Source: an uncultured Erysipelotrichaceae bacterium (GTDB lineage Bacteria > Bacillota_I > Bacilli_A > RFN20 > CAG-826). From it: DNA of 48,802 bases. Numbering within the stretch: position 1 is the stretch's first letter; each line of letters begins with the position of its first letter. The DNA lies in assembly GCA_902793515.1 (NCBI GenBank), contig CADBDO010000001.1, forward strand, positions 1 to 48,802. The letters run 5' to 3'. The notes below the pieces were generated by a model that worked only from the letters and a program-made list of their open reading frames with translations, searched no databases and had not been told where the DNA came from. Positions 17,847-27,312 of the stretch are shown here, one piece after another. The position numbers were made by a program, and so were the translations under genes.

Positions 17847-18154
17847 TAGGCGTTGATGGATTTAACAACCAAACAAGTGAAAGGCTGACGGTGGCCGTGT
17901 TTACGGCGGACATTGGCCTTGCTCTTGTAGCGGTAGACGACGAGTTTCTTGCCTAAACCCTGCTTCTCGACTTTGGCAACAACGGAAGCGCCCTTAACGT
18001 AAGGATCGCCAACCTTGTTGGTTTCGCCGCCGATGAAGAGGACTTTGGAAAGGGTGACGTCTTTTCCGGCTTCGGCATCAAGTTTCTCGACGAAAATCTT
18101 ATCGCCGACTTCGACTTTGATCTGCTTACCACCAGTTTCAACAATGGCGTACAT
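17846..18154 (-). CDS. rplU: 50S ribosomal protein L21
   Basis: A 102-residue L21: MYAIVETGGKQIKVEVGDKI at the N-terminus, YKSKANVRRKHGHRQPFT near the C-terminus. It has a strong AAGGAGG site 6 nt before the ATG and a long structured leader. It is the first gene of rplU-prp-rpmA. Confidence 0.98.
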   Translation of the reverse strand: MYAIVETGGKQIKVEVGDKIFVEKLDAEAGKDVTLSKVLFIGGETNKVGDPYVKGASVVAKVEKQGLGKKLVVYRYKSKANVRRKHGHRQPFTCLVVKSINA

Positions 18155-18260
18155 GCTTGTTCCTCCTTATTAGCTTTTGACTCGCTCCGTGCGGTTAATC
18201 ACAAAGTGATTATTGGAGACCGTAGAAATGCGGTTGAGGCCCCTAGGGAGGGCGACAACG
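18155..18260 (-). ncRNA. Structured rplU 5' leader, candidate ribosomal protein L21 leader
   Basis: About 105 nt lie between the predicted start near 18259 and the ATG. They hold a hairpin AATCAC-TTT-GTGATT (18197-18211), flanking CTCC/GGAG that can pair, a CCG...CGG stem and CCCTAGGG. Bacillus and relatives have an L21-responsive leader at this place; whether this RNA fits that consensus needs a covariance search. Confidence 0.5.
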
Positions 18261-18265
18261 TGATT

Positions 18266-18294
18266 ATCATACACGCACATATAGGAAAAGTGAA
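18266..18294 (-). promoter_or_regulatory. Promoter of rplU-prp-rpmA
   Basis: TTCACT and TATGAT are separated by 17 nt on the minus strand, about 110 nt before the rplU ATG. Confidence 0.5.
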
Positions 18295-18356
18295 GAATTT
18301 TCGTACAATTGTAAAAAGATGTTTCTTTAGAAAAGCCTAAGGATGAATGATTGCTT

Positions 18357-18539
18357 TCAATTCCAGGTGAATGACCATCCGCCAGGAGCTTTCGCACTGC
18401 CCTTTGTAGATTTGAGAAGTCGATAGACCACTACCGCGACGATGCTGATCGCTAAGACCGCCATGACTGCGGTTAGGGCCAAAGCCTCCCCTGGACAAAT
18501 CGCTTGTCTTTCCATGAGTGTGAGTTCTCTTCCGTTCAT
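18357..18539 (-). CDS. 60-aa single-membrane-span peptide of unknown function
   Basis: The ORF has a very strong Shine-Dalgarno site (AGGAGGT, 6 nt before ATG), so it is most likely translated. Residues 1-19 are polar (MNGRELTLMERQAICPGEA), residues 20-42 form one hydrophobic helix (ALALTAVMAVLAISIVAVVV region) and the tail is short, basic then glycine/aromatic: KSTKGSAKAPGGWSFTWN. I do not recognise the family. Size, hydrophobicity and an aromatic PGGWxFxW tail recall membrane-active or bacteriocin-like peptides, but there is no transporter, immunity gene or modification enzyme beside it. The valS terminator lies upstream and the rplU promoter downstream. Confidence 0.65.
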   Translation of the reverse strand: MNGRELTLMERQAICPGEALALTAVMAVLAISIVAVVVYRLLKSTKGSAKAPGGWSFTWN

Positions 18540-18587
18540 AGTTTTACCTCCTCACTTCTCATATACTCAGCCCCTCGTCATTTTTCA

Positions 18588-18619
18588 GAAAAAAGAAAAA
18601 CGCCCTCGTTTGAGAGCGT
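18588..18619 (-). terminator. Rho-independent terminator after valS
   Basis: ACGCTCTC-AAAC-GAGGGCGT with one G-U pair, followed by TTTTTCTTTTTT on the minus strand. Confidence 0.85.
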
Positions 18620-18633
18620 CCTTCAATTTTGTT

Positions 18634-21216
18634 TTATAGCGATGCCAGCTTGTTTTTGAGCGACTCAAGAATTGATTTGTTTTTCTCGAGTTTGGCTTTC
18701 TCAAGGTCGACTTTCTCTTTTGGGGCTTTGTTCACGAAGCCTGGGTTTCCAAGCATCTTTTCGCTGCGGCTGATCTCAAATTCGAGAGTCTCTTTTTCCT
18801 TGAGGAGTTTCTCCTTGAGGACGGCTGGATCAACGTCTTCCTCAACCATGAGTTCGTAGCCTGGGTAAAGGAAACTTGAACCACCAAGGCTTTCCTTCTT
18901 GATTTCGTAAGAGGAAGCGAAGGTGAAACGCTTGAGGTATTCGCCAGATCCTTCAAATGGTTCGGCTGGTGAGACGAGGAGTCTGACCTTGGCGTTAGGA
19001 GCCATGCCATTCGTGGACTTGTAGTTACGGATATCCTTGATCATGCCTTCCAAAATGGTCAGTTTCTCAACCGCTTTCTTGTTGATGAGATGGCGGTCGT
19101 ATTCAGGATATGGCTCTTCCATGATGCTCTTCTTGTGGCCCGGGAGAGAAAGGTACATTTCCTCAGTGACGAATGGGGTATATGGATAGATCATGAGGAT
19201 GATGTCCTTCATGACGGTGTAGAGAACGTCTTTGGTGACATCGGCTTCCTTGCCTTCATGAGACAAAGCGATCTTGCTCATCTCAAGATACGAAGAGCAG
19301 AAATCATCATAAACGAAGTCATAAAGAATCGATGAAGCCTGACCGAAGTGGTATTTGTCCATCTCGGAACGGACGCTCTTGATGGTGCGCATGAGCTTAT
19401 CGATGATGGCGGCATCGAGGACACCCAAAGTCTTCTTGTCGATTGGTCTTGGGGTGTAGTCTTCGCCAAGGACGCCTTCGACGTAACGGCAGGCATTCCA
19501 GATCTTGTTGAGATAGTTCTCGGCGGCACCGACTTTCTCGTCGATGTAACGCATATCCATGCCTGGGGTGCAGTTGTTGGTGATGAAGTATCTAAGAGCA
19601 TCGACACCATACTTCTCAATGACGTCGATTGGGTCAACGCCATTGCCTAAGGATTTGGACATCTTACGGCCTTGCGCATCGCGGATAAGACCGTGGATGA
19701 CAACCTCGTGGAATGGAGATTTGTCAGTGAAATGTAAAGACTGGAAGACCATGCGGCTGACCCAGAAGAAAATGATGTCGTAGCCGGTGACGAGGACGCT
19801 GGTTGGGAAGTAGCGTTTGAAGTCGGCGGTCTCGGTGTCTGGCCAACCTAAAGTGGCGAATGGCCAAAGGGCGCTAGAGAACCAGGTATCGAGGACGTCC
19901 TCGTCCTGCTTCCACTCCTTTGGATCCATCTCCTCCTCGGTGACGATGAGCTCGCCGGTCTTGATGTTCGTATAGGCTGGGATGCGGTGTCCCCACCAAA
20001 GCTGACGGGAGATGCACCAATCCTCGACGGTGCTCATCCATCTTGTGAGAACCTTCTCGAAGCGGCGTGGGACGAAGTTGACTTTGTCAGAGCCTTTCTG
20101 AGTGGCAAGGACCTTCTCGGCAAGAGGCTTCATCTTGACGAACCACTGCTTCGAAAGCATTGGCTCAACGACGCTGTCGCTACGCTCGGAGTGACCGACT
20201 GAGTGGACGATCTTCTCGATTTTGACAAGGTGTCCGTCTTCTTTAATTTTGTCGACGAGAGCCTTGCGGCATTCGTAGCGGTCCATGCCTTTGTAAGGAC
20301 CGGCAATCTCATTCATATGTGCGGTCTCATCGATACATTTGATGAACTTGAAACCGTATTTCTTTCCTAAAAGGAAGTCGTTAGGATCGTGGGCTGGGGT
20401 GCACTTCATAGCACCGGTACCGAAAGAAATGTCGACATATTCATCGGCCATGAGAGGGATCTCTTCCCCATTCGCTGGGTTGATGACCATCTTGCCGACG
20501 AGGTCAGCGTATTTCTTGTCTTTCGGGTTGACGAAGACGGCGGTGTCGCCAAACATCGTCTCAGGTCTCGTGGTCGCGACGATAAGGGATTTGTCGGTGC
20601 CGACCACATCGTATTTGAAATAATAGAACTCACCTTCGTCGTCTTTATGAATGACTTCGATGTTGCTTAAAGCGGTTCTGAGCTCTGGGTCCCAGTTGAT
20701 GATTTTCTCACCCTGGTAGATGAGTCCTTCTTTATATAAGGTAACGAAGACGTGCCTGACGGCGGCGCTTAAGCCTTCGTCGAGGGTGAATCTTTCTCTT
20801 GTGTAATCGACGGATAAGCCCATCTTGGCCCACTGGCTATGGATGGTGTCGGCGTATTCGTGCTTCCACTCCCAGGCTTTCTTAAGGAAGCCTTCTCTTC
20901 CAAGGTCAAAACGGGAAAGGCCTTGTTTCCTGAGCTTTTCCTCGACTTTGGCTTGGGTGGCGATGCCAGCATGATCCATTCCAGGAACCCAAAGGACATC
21001 ATATCCGACTTCTCTCTTGTAACGGGCGATGATGTCTTCGATCGTCGTGTCCATCGCGTGTCCGAGATGGAGTTTGCCAGTGACGTTTGGCGGTGGGATA
21101 ACCATGGAGAAAGGTTGCTTAGAAAGGTCTCTTCCAGCCTGGAAGTAGCCTTCTTCTTTCCATTTCTCGTACTTTCCTTCCTCAACTTTATGAGGGTCGT
21201 AATGCTTATCGAGCAT
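18634..21216 (-). CDS. valS: Valyl-tRNA synthetase
   Basis: A 860-residue class I synthetase with editing domain that charges tRNA-Val. The HIGH motif is HLGH at residues 50-53 after PPPNVTGK, the KMSKS motif is GRKMSKSLGNGVDP, and the C-terminus is the coiled-coil arm (LKEKLLKEKETLEFEISRSE onward). I start at ATG 21216, with CGGAGG 8 nt upstream; the 20 codons before it run into the T-box terminator. Expression is controlled by the T-box just upstream. Confidence 0.98.
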   Translation of the reverse strand: MLDKHYDPHKVEEGKYEKWKEEGYFQAGRDLSKQPFSMVIPPPNVTGKLHLGHAMDTTIEDIIARYKREVGYDVLWVPGMDHAGIATQAKVEEKLRKQGLSRFDLGREGFLKKAWEWKHEYADTIHSQWAKMGLSVDYTRERFTLDEGLSAAVRHVFVTLYKEGLIYQGEKIINWDPELRTALSNIEVIHKDDEGEFYYFKYDVVGTDKSLIVATTRPETMFGDTAVFVNPKDKKYADLVGKMVINPANGEEIPLMADEYVDISFGTGAMKCTPAHDPNDFLLGKKYGFKFIKCIDETAHMNEIAGPYKGMDRYECRKALVDKIKEDGHLVKIEKIVHSVGHSERSDSVVEPMLSKQWFVKMKPLAEKVLATQKGSDKVNFVPRRFEKVLTRWMSTVEDWCISRQLWWGHRIPAYTNIKTGELIVTEEEMDPKEWKQDEDVLDTWFSSALWPFATLGWPDTETADFKRYFPTSVLVTGYDIIFFWVSRMVFQSLHFTDKSPFHEVVIHGLIRDAQGRKMSKSLGNGVDPIDVIEKYGVDALRYFITNNCTPGMDMRYIDEKVGAAENYLNKIWNACRYVEGVLGEDYTPRPIDKKTLGVLDAAIIDKLMRTIKSVRSEMDKYHFGQASSILYDFVYDDFCSSYLEMSKIALSHEGKEADVTKDVLYTVMKDIILMIYPYTPFVTEEMYLSLPGHKKSIMEEPYPEYDRHLINKKAVEKLTILEGMIKDIRNYKSTNGMAPNAKVRLLVSPAEPFEGSGEYLKRFTFASSYEIKKESLGGSSFLYPGYELMVEEDVDPAVLKEKLLKEKETLEFEISRSEKMLGNPGFVNKAPKEKVDLEKAKLEKNKSILESLKNKLASL

Positions 21217-21235
21217 AGATTTGCCTCCGAATAAA

Positions 21236-21440
21236 TAAAAAGTCCCTAATGATAGGGACGCGGTGCGCGGTACCACCCTAGTTCCTTGTCATAAGACAAG
21301 GCACTCGATCATCCTTAACGCGGATGGACGCGTATCTCTACGGTTCTCTGGAAGCGACTCACCATGATTCCTAACCGCTCTTGCACCTAACGACGGCTCT
21401 CTAAGTAGGAATTCCAAGGATCCCTCTTCCTTCAACGAAC
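21236..21440 (-). promoter_or_regulatory. T-box riboswitch of valS
   Basis: The minus strand carries the T-box bulge AGGGTGGTACCGCG (21267-21280), a terminator GTCCCTATCATTAGGGAC followed by TTTTT (21236-21259), and stem I with AGAGAG and GGTGCAAG elements. Aligned with the ileS T-box below, the specifier is GTC (21358-21356), a valine codon, which fits the gene. Uncharged tRNA-Val would favour the antiterminator. Confidence 0.93.
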
Positions 21441-21446
21441 GAGGAA

Positions 21447-21452
21447 ATTATA
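21447..21452 (-). promoter_or_regulatory. -10 element TATAAT for the valS T-box transcript
   Basis: A perfect TATAAT lies just before stem I of the T-box. The -35 is weak. A TTCCCT-TTTT-AGGGAA hairpin upstream may weakly end the ABC transporter transcript. Confidence 0.55.
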
Positions 21453-21481
21453 AGACCCCTTCCCTAAAAAGGGAATGGGAA

Positions 21482-24259
21482 TTATTCGGTGCGGAGCGCG
21501 ACGACTGGGTCTTGTTTGGCGGCGCTTGAAGCTGGGACTAGGCCAGCGATGGTCGTAAGAAGCGCGCTTCCAACCAAAACAAGGATGGCAGCGAGGATTG
21601 GGAGATTGGCGATGTTCGGTATGCCAAAGAGGGTGCCGATGACAAGGTTCAGGAAGAGCTGAATCAGGTAAGTGACGCCTAGGCCAAAGAGGCCACCGCC
21701 CATGCCGATGATGAAGGTTTCTGCGTTGAAAAGGTGCGCGACGTCTTTCTTTCGTCCGCCAAGTGAACGGATGACGCCGATCTCTTTGACACGTTCCATG
21801 ACTGAGACGAAGGTGATGATGCCGATCATGACGGTTGAGACGACAAGCGATAAGGCGGTGAAGGCAACCAAAGCGATGGTGACAATGTCCACCACACCAT
21901 TGATCATCGTGATGATGATCTCGAGGCTATCGGTGTAATCGATCTTCGAGCGGTCGGCAGCCTTAAGGACTTTGCCAGTGCTCAAAGTGATGTCTTTCTC
22001 AGCGTTCCAGGTATCAAGATAATCGGTCGCAAGGAACTTGTTGTTGAAGTCGAGCGGGTAGATGTCGATGCTGCTTGGGATCTTGGAACCACCGACGTTA
22101 TTGACGGTTAAGGTCGCGTTTCTCTTGATCGAGAGTCCGCTTCCAGCGCCAGAAGATGAGCCCGAGGCGGAAGTGAGCATGCCAACGAGAGCGGAGATGT
22201 TGTTTGTCGAGCCAACGAGGAAAGAGCTCTTGAGGATCTCTTCTTCGAAGAACACTTTGACGTCGTAGCCGATGCCATAGATGACGTTGACGCCGCTGAC
22301 TTGGGCGATGGTCGAATTGAAACCGGTCGTGTTGTTATTCTGTTCGTAGTTTCTGATGAAGTTGGCGATCTTGGATTCGTAGTTGTCTCTGATCATCCTC
22401 TGTGCCAAGGCTGGGGTGTAGTAAAGACCGCTCGAAAGGCAGCCATAAGAGACAGTCTCTTTTGGGGTAAGTACGCCGACGACCTCGAGTTCGAGTCCGT
22501 TTGCGTGATTGTTCTGGTCATACCAATCGTAGAAGAATGGCTGGAAAACCTCGACGTTGGCGGTTGAAGTCGTCTCTGGGTTGTAGTTTGGGTTCTCGTG
22601 GAAGATGGAATCGTTTGGATAATAGGTGTATTTCTTTCCGAGCATGTCATCGACGGTGATGGACTGCTGCTTCTCCCAGAGTTTCTCGTCGAAGCGAGGG
22701 TCATCGGAGAAATGGTAGATGGCGTTAGCGAACATATCCTGGTCATAGAGGCCAAGAAGGGTCAAAACGAACTCAGTGACTTCGTTTTCGTGGTTGAGGA
22801 CGATCATGACCTCATTCTCTTTATGAGGGTATCTTCCTTTGACGATGTTGTATTGGTTAAGGACATATTCCTCGTTTTCGATGGATTGTCCGATGGCGTT
22901 GCTATAGCCGTCGACCATGCTGGCGTAGCTGCTATATTGTCCGCCTCTGCATCCTTCAAGGATGGTTGTGCAGACATTGGTGAGGCCGGAGATGCTGTAA
23001 TTGACCTTGGTTGTGTCTAATCCATCTTCGACGACATCGGCATCAGCATGGACATAGATGTTGTTTTTGAAGTTGATGCCGTATTTGAAATCGACCGCCG
23101 AGACATAGGAGGAAGGCATATCCTTAAGGAACTGGATGTAATCCTCGTCGATTTCGTTCGTGGAGAAGGCTTCGCCCAAACCTTCGGAGGCTTTGACAAG
23201 GCTTTCCATCGCGAACTGGACGTCGATCTTGCCGTCTTTCCAGCTTTGGCTCGCGATTCTTGATTGGGTGAGGCTATTGGTGCTGTCGAGAAGTTTGAGG
23301 TAATCGACGGAATTCTCCCTGATTTGGATTGGGTTTCCTGAAAGGAGGTCATCTTGCATGGAGTCGATATAGCCGCGGACGCCATAAGAGACGGCAAGAA
23401 CCGCGGAAACGCCGACGATGCCAATCGATGATGCGACCATCGTCATGAATGTGCGGCTGAATTTGGCCATGAGGTTACGGCCAGAGAGCTTGATGGCGGT
23501 CCACCAAGACATCTTGGCTTTCTCGTTGGTCTCTTTGAAAGATGAGGCGTTGTCGAGATATTCTTTGGCTTCATCTTCTGGCGAATATGGATTGGTGTCC
23601 CCTTCCACTTCGCCATCAAGGAGCGAGACGATACGGGTCGAATATTCCTCGGCGATCTCTTTGTTGTGGGTGACCATGATGACGAGCTTGTCTTTCGAGA
23701 CCTCTTTGATGAGGTTCATGATCTGAATCGAAGTCTCGCTATCGAGGGCGCCGGTTGGCTCATCGGCGAGAAGGATGTCTGGCTCATTGACGAGAGCACG
23801 CGCGATGGCGACTCTCTGGCACTGGCCACCCGAAAGCTCGTTTGGTTTCTTGGTGTACATGTCCTTGAGGCCGACTTTGTCGAGAGCGGCTTTGGCTCTG
23901 GCGACGCTTTCCTCTTTCTTGACGCCGCCGATCGTTAAGGCGAGCTCAACGTTCTCTAAGATGTTCTCTTGCGGGATGAGGTTGTAGGACTGGAAGATGA
24001 AACCAATCCTGTGGTTACGGTAGATATCCCAGTCATGGTCGTTATATTTCTTGGTTGAGGTGTTGTTGATGAGAAGGTCGCCTTTGGTGTACTTATCAAG
24101 TCCGCCGATGATGTTGAGCATCGTGGTCTTGCCACATCCAGAAGGACCGAGGATCGAGACGAACTCATTCTTTCTGAAGCATAAAGAAACGCCATTCAGG
24201 GCTTTGACCTGAAGGGTTGAGGTTTTGTAGATTTTGGTGATGTTGTCTAGTCTAAGCAT
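21482..24259 (-). CDS. MacB/FtsX-type ABC transporter, ATPase fused to permease
   Basis: The 925-residue protein joins an ABC ATPase to an FtsX-like permease. Residues 1-230: Walker A GPSGCGKTT (38-46), signature LSGGQCQRVAIARAL (near 142), Walker B ILLADEPTGALD and the H-loop VTHN. A first membrane helix follows near 270-295, then about 450 residues of extracytoplasmic domain, then three C-terminal helices (from about 780) with the FtsX signature VSVMERVKEIGVIRSLGGRKKDV and an ending PVVALRTE. Such MacB-class pumps export peptides, lipids or drugs or transmit mechanical signals; the substrate is unknown. It starts 15 bp after ysxC and probably shares its transcript. Confidence 0.9.
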   Translation of the reverse strand: MLRLDNITKIYKTSTLQVKALNGVSLCFRKNEFVSILGPSGCGKTTMLNIIGGLDKYTKGDLLINNTSTKKYNDHDWDIYRNHRIGFIFQSYNLIPQENILENVELALTIGGVKKEESVARAKAALDKVGLKDMYTKKPNELSGGQCQRVAIARALVNEPDILLADEPTGALDSETSIQIMNLIKEVSKDKLVIMVTHNKEIAEEYSTRIVSLLDGEVEGDTNPYSPEDEAKEYLDNASSFKETNEKAKMSWWTAIKLSGRNLMAKFSRTFMTMVASSIGIVGVSAVLAVSYGVRGYIDSMQDDLLSGNPIQIRENSVDYLKLLDSTNSLTQSRIASQSWKDGKIDVQFAMESLVKASEGLGEAFSTNEIDEDYIQFLKDMPSSYVSAVDFKYGINFKNNIYVHADADVVEDGLDTTKVNYSISGLTNVCTTILEGCRGGQYSSYASMVDGYSNAIGQSIENEEYVLNQYNIVKGRYPHKENEVMIVLNHENEVTEFVLTLLGLYDQDMFANAIYHFSDDPRFDEKLWEKQQSITVDDMLGKKYTYYPNDSIFHENPNYNPETTSTANVEVFQPFFYDWYDQNNHANGLELEVVGVLTPKETVSYGCLSSGLYYTPALAQRMIRDNYESKIANFIRNYEQNNNTTGFNSTIAQVSGVNVIYGIGYDVKVFFEEEILKSSFLVGSTNNISALVGMLTSASGSSSGAGSGLSIKRNATLTVNNVGGSKIPSSIDIYPLDFNNKFLATDYLDTWNAEKDITLSTGKVLKAADRSKIDYTDSLEIIITMINGVVDIVTIALVAFTALSLVVSTVMIGIITFVSVMERVKEIGVIRSLGGRKKDVAHLFNAETFIIGMGGGLFGLGVTYLIQLFLNLVIGTLFGIPNIANLPILAAILVLVGSALLTTIAGLVPASSAAKQDPVVALRTE

Positions 24260-24274
24260 GCTGTGTCCCCTTTC

Positions 24275-24841
24275 TTATTCTTTGAGCGCTCTAGCGAATA
24301 GGGCTCGTAGTTCTTCGGCCTTAAGGCCTTTCCCAGAGAAAAGGGCGGTCTTGGCTTTGCGTTCGAGGACGAATTTCTTGCAGCGCGCGATATCAGATTG
24401 TTTGGCTTGGTCGCATTTCGTGAATATGAGATAGAACGGGACGCTCTGACTCTCTAAGAAAGAGAGGAACTCAAGGTCATCTTTCCCTGGCTCATGACGG
24501 GAGTCGATGAGAAGGAAACATGCGGCCAATTGCGGGTTTTCGAAATAGGTTTCCATCATATCTCCAAAGGAGAGGTCTTCTTTCGAGCCATAGGTCGTGA
24601 AGCCGTACCCTGGAGTGTCGACAAGGTAGAATGACTTGTCGACGAGGAAATAATTGAGGAGCTTCGTCTTGCCTGCTTGTTTTGAGGAGAAGGCGAGCTT
24701 TTGCCCCGTGAGGAGATTGATGAGGGTGCTTTTTCCGACGTTGGACTTGCCAAAAACGGCGAGCTCTTTGAGCCCGTTGATCGGACGCATCTTGTAACTT
24801 GGCACAGAGATGACGTATTTGGCATCGCGGAAATTAATCAT
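24275..24841 (-). CDS. ysxC: Ribosome-biogenesis GTPase YsxC/EngB
   Basis: A 188-residue GTPase required for late 50S assembly. Motifs: G1 GKSNVGKSTLINLL (near 31), G2 area AGKTKLLNYF, G3 DTPGYGF (near 74) and G4 TKCD (near 142). Of two adjacent ATGs (24844, 24841) I prefer the second, which has GGAGG 6 nt upstream. lon-ysxC order is as in Bacillus, but here a terminator separates them. Confidence 0.96.
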   Translation of the reverse strand: MINFRDAKYVISVPSYKMRPINGLKELAVFGKSNVGKSTLINLLTGQKLAFSSKQAGKTKLLNYFLVDKSFYLVDTPGYGFTTYGSKEDLSFGDMMETYFENPQLAACFLLIDSRHEPGKDDLEFLSFLESQSVPFYLIFTKCDQAKQSDIARCKKFVLERKAKTALFSGKGLKAEELRALFARALKE

Positions 24842-24879
24842 CATTATCCTCCAGGAAATAAATAATACATTATCGCAAC

Positions 24880-24904
24880 AAAAAAGAGGAGTGAAACACT
24901 CCTC
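24880..24904 (-). terminator. Rho-independent terminator after lon
   Basis: A perfect 8-bp stem GAGGAGTG-TTT-CACTCCTC followed by TTTTTT on the minus strand, between lon and ysxC. Confidence 0.92.
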
Positions 24905-24919
24905 GATTTTTGAATTTTT

Positions 24920-27265
24920 TTATTTGTCCTTCAAAAGGGCAACGGCTAAGGCATCATCGACATTTTTCATGTAGACGATCTTAAGCTCTTTCTTGACCTC
25001 TTCCGGAAGCTCGGTGACATCCTTCTTGTTTTCCTCAGGGACGATGATGGTCTTGATGCCTGAGCGAAGGGCGGCAAGCGACTTCTCGCGGAGTCCGCCG
25101 ATTGGGAGGGCGTGTCCGCGGAGGGTAACCTCACCGGTCATCGCGACATTGTTGTCGACAGGCGTGTGGGTCAAGATGGAGACGATGGCGGTCGTGATAG
25201 CCACGCCAGCGCTTGGTCCGTCTTTTGGAACGGCGCCTTCCGGGAAGTGGATATGGAAGTCCTTCTTCTCGAACATCTCGTTAGGGATGCCGTATTTGTC
25301 GGCGTTGGCCCTGACATAGTCAAGAGCGATCGAGCAGCTCTCCTTCATGACGTCGCCTAATTTGCCAGTGAGGACGAGCTGTCCTTTGCCAGCCATATAG
25401 TTGACCTCGATCGGGAGGATATCGCCGCCAAACTCGGTATAGGCAAGTCCGGTGACGACGCCGATCTGAGGCTCTTTCTCTTTCTTGGTATCTTCGAAAA
25501 TCTCGACGCCAAGGTACTTTTTGGCTTGTTCGGCATCAATGACGATTGGGCGTGCGTGCTTAGGGTCTTTGATGAGCTCGACCACCGCTTTTCTGCAACA
25601 AGAGGCAACGAGTCTCTCGAGCTGACGGACGCCGGCTTCACGGGTGTAGCACTCGATAAGCTCTTTGATGCCTTCTTCGGTGAATTCGATGTCGCCTTCT
25701 TTGAGGCCGTTCATTTCCATCTGCTTTTTGACAAGCCAGCTTGCGGCGATCTTGACCTTCTCAAGTTCGGTGTAGGAAGGAACCTCGATGAGTTCAAGAC
25801 GGTCACGAAGAGGGGCTGGGACGTTCTCAAGATAGTTCGCGGTCGCGATGAAGAGAACATTCGATAAATCGTAAGGTTCTTCGATGAAGTTATCGTTGAA
25901 GGCGAAGTTCTGCTCTGGGTCAAGGACCTCTAAGAGAGCGGAGCTTGGGTCGCCATGTAAGCTGCTTCCGCCGACCTTATCGATTTCGTCTAAAAGGAAG
26001 ACAGGGTTAATGACGCCGGCCTTGGTCATGCCATGGATGATTCTGCCAGGCATTGAGCCAACGTATGTGCGGCGATGGCCTCTGATTTCGGATTCATCGG
26101 AAACGCCGCCCAAGGAAGCCTTGAAGAACTTCCTGCCAAGGGCACGGGCGATTGACTTCGCGAGCGAAGTCTTGCCACATCCAGGCGGGCCGTAGAAGCA
26201 AAGGATCGGGGCTTTGAGGTTGCCGGTCGCATGTTTGACGGCGAGGTACTCAATGATCCTCTTCTTGACCTTATCAAGTCCGAAGTGATCCTCATCGAGA
26301 ATCTTCTGGACGTTGTCGAGGTCATCATTGTCTTCGGTCTTCTCGTACCATGGGGCGTTGAGAAGGGTATTAACATAGTTAAGGATGAGAGAGCTCTCTA
26401 AGGAAGCCTCTGGCATCATCTGGAAACGCTTGAGCTCTTTGGTGACCTTGTCTTTGACGTTCTGAGGATATGGGTTCTCCGCCACTTTCTTCTTGATGGC
26501 GTCGATGTCGCTTTCCTCGTTGTCGCCTTCGCCAAGCTCATCGCGGATGGCTTTCATCTTCTCGCGGAGGATGTATTCCTTCTGCGATTTCTCAGCGCGG
26601 CTTCTGACGGTCTCATCGAGCTTTTTGTCGATTTCGCTGACTGTTTGGGCTTCATTGAGAAGCTCAGCGATCTTTAGGAGCCTCTTATTGATCTCTGGCT
26701 CTCCGAGGATCTCGATCTTGTCCTCGATGCTGAAATTGAGATAGGCGGCAAGGGTGTCGCCGATATTGTTTGGGGTCTCGCCTCTTCCAAGGGCATTAAG
26801 CGCGCTCTTAGGGATATCGTGGGCGATGGCTGGGGTTTGCTCAACCGCTTTGACGATGCGTCTGATGAGGGCGGTCTCTTCGTTTTGGTCGCCTAAAAGA
26901 TCAGGGATGACCTTTCCTTCGGCCTTCCAAGTGCCATCATCGAATCTAAGGTTAGTCAAAGCCACGCGCTTCGAACCGATCACGCGGATGCGGTAGACGC
27001 CGTTGGCATTGACGAAATTCACTACGCGGCAAAGGGTGGCGGTCATGTAGACATCGTCTTCCCCTGTCACTTCATCTTTCTGGAGTTGGCGCTGCACGCC
27101 TACGAAAAGAAGGGAATTGCTATCACGTCTGGCAACGTCGATGGCCTTGACGCTATAAGGTCTTCCGGCTTCAATCGACTCTGTCATATTCGGAAATACC
27201 ACAAGTCCGCGGGTTACGAGCAAAGGCAGGACTAAGGTATTGGTGTTTTCTACTTCGTTGTCCAT
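24920..27265 (-). CDS. lon: ATP-dependent protease Lon
   Basis: A 781-residue hexameric AAA+ protease that degrades misfolded and regulatory proteins. The N-terminal substrate domain starts LVLPLLVTRGLVVFPNMT. The ATPase has FYGPPGCGKTSLAKSIARAL (near 355) and PVFLLDEIDKVG. The protease domain holds the Ser-Lys dyad: Ser in PKDGPSAGVAITTA (near 680) and Lys in PIGGLREKSLAALR (near 723). AGGAGG lies 5 nt before the ATG. A CIRCE operator overlaps the promoter, so HrcA heat-shock control is expected. Confidence 0.98.
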   Translation of the reverse strand: MDNEVENTNTLVLPLLVTRGLVVFPNMTESIEAGRPYSVKAIDVARRDSNSLLFVGVQRQLQKDEVTGEDDVYMTATLCRVVNFVNANGVYRIRVIGSKRVALTNLRFDDGTWKAEGKVIPDLLGDQNEETALIRRIVKAVEQTPAIAHDIPKSALNALGRGETPNNIGDTLAAYLNFSIEDKIEILGEPEINKRLLKIAELLNEAQTVSEIDKKLDETVRSRAEKSQKEYILREKMKAIRDELGEGDNEESDIDAIKKKVAENPYPQNVKDKVTKELKRFQMMPEASLESSLILNYVNTLLNAPWYEKTEDNDDLDNVQKILDEDHFGLDKVKKRIIEYLAVKHATGNLKAPILCFYGPPGCGKTSLAKSIARALGRKFFKASLGGVSDESEIRGHRRTYVGSMPGRIIHGMTKAGVINPVFLLDEIDKVGGSSLHGDPSSALLEVLDPEQNFAFNDNFIEEPYDLSNVLFIATANYLENVPAPLRDRLELIEVPSYTELEKVKIAASWLVKKQMEMNGLKEGDIEFTEEGIKELIECYTREAGVRQLERLVASCCRKAVVELIKDPKHARPIVIDAEQAKKYLGVEIFEDTKKEKEPQIGVVTGLAYTEFGGDILPIEVNYMAGKGQLVLTGKLGDVMKESCSIALDYVRANADKYGIPNEMFEKKDFHIHFPEGAVPKDGPSAGVAITTAIVSILTHTPVDNNVAMTGEVTLRGHALPIGGLREKSLAALRSGIKTIIVPEENKKDVTELPEEVKKELKIVYMKNVDDALAVALLKDK

Positions 27266-27284
27266 GTTTTTCCTCCTTGTCCTT

Positions 27285-27312
27285 ATTATAAGGATAGTAT
27301 TAGCACTTTCAA
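27285..27312 (-). promoter_or_regulatory. Sigma-A type promoter of lon
   Basis: TTGAAA and TATAAT are separated by 16 nt on the minus strand, 19 nt before the ATG, with an AGGAGG site between. The -35 lies inside the CIRCE element. Confidence 0.8.

Noticed and set aside
18170..18397. 75-codon frame across the rplU leader
   Set aside because: Overlaps the rplU promoter, leader and the end of the 60-aa peptide gene; no Shine-Dalgarno site.
15127..18539. Mycoplasma genetic code (TGA as Trp)
   Set aside because: TGA ends obgE, prp, the 60-aa peptide and the GT-C gene, and tryptophans are encoded by TGG.
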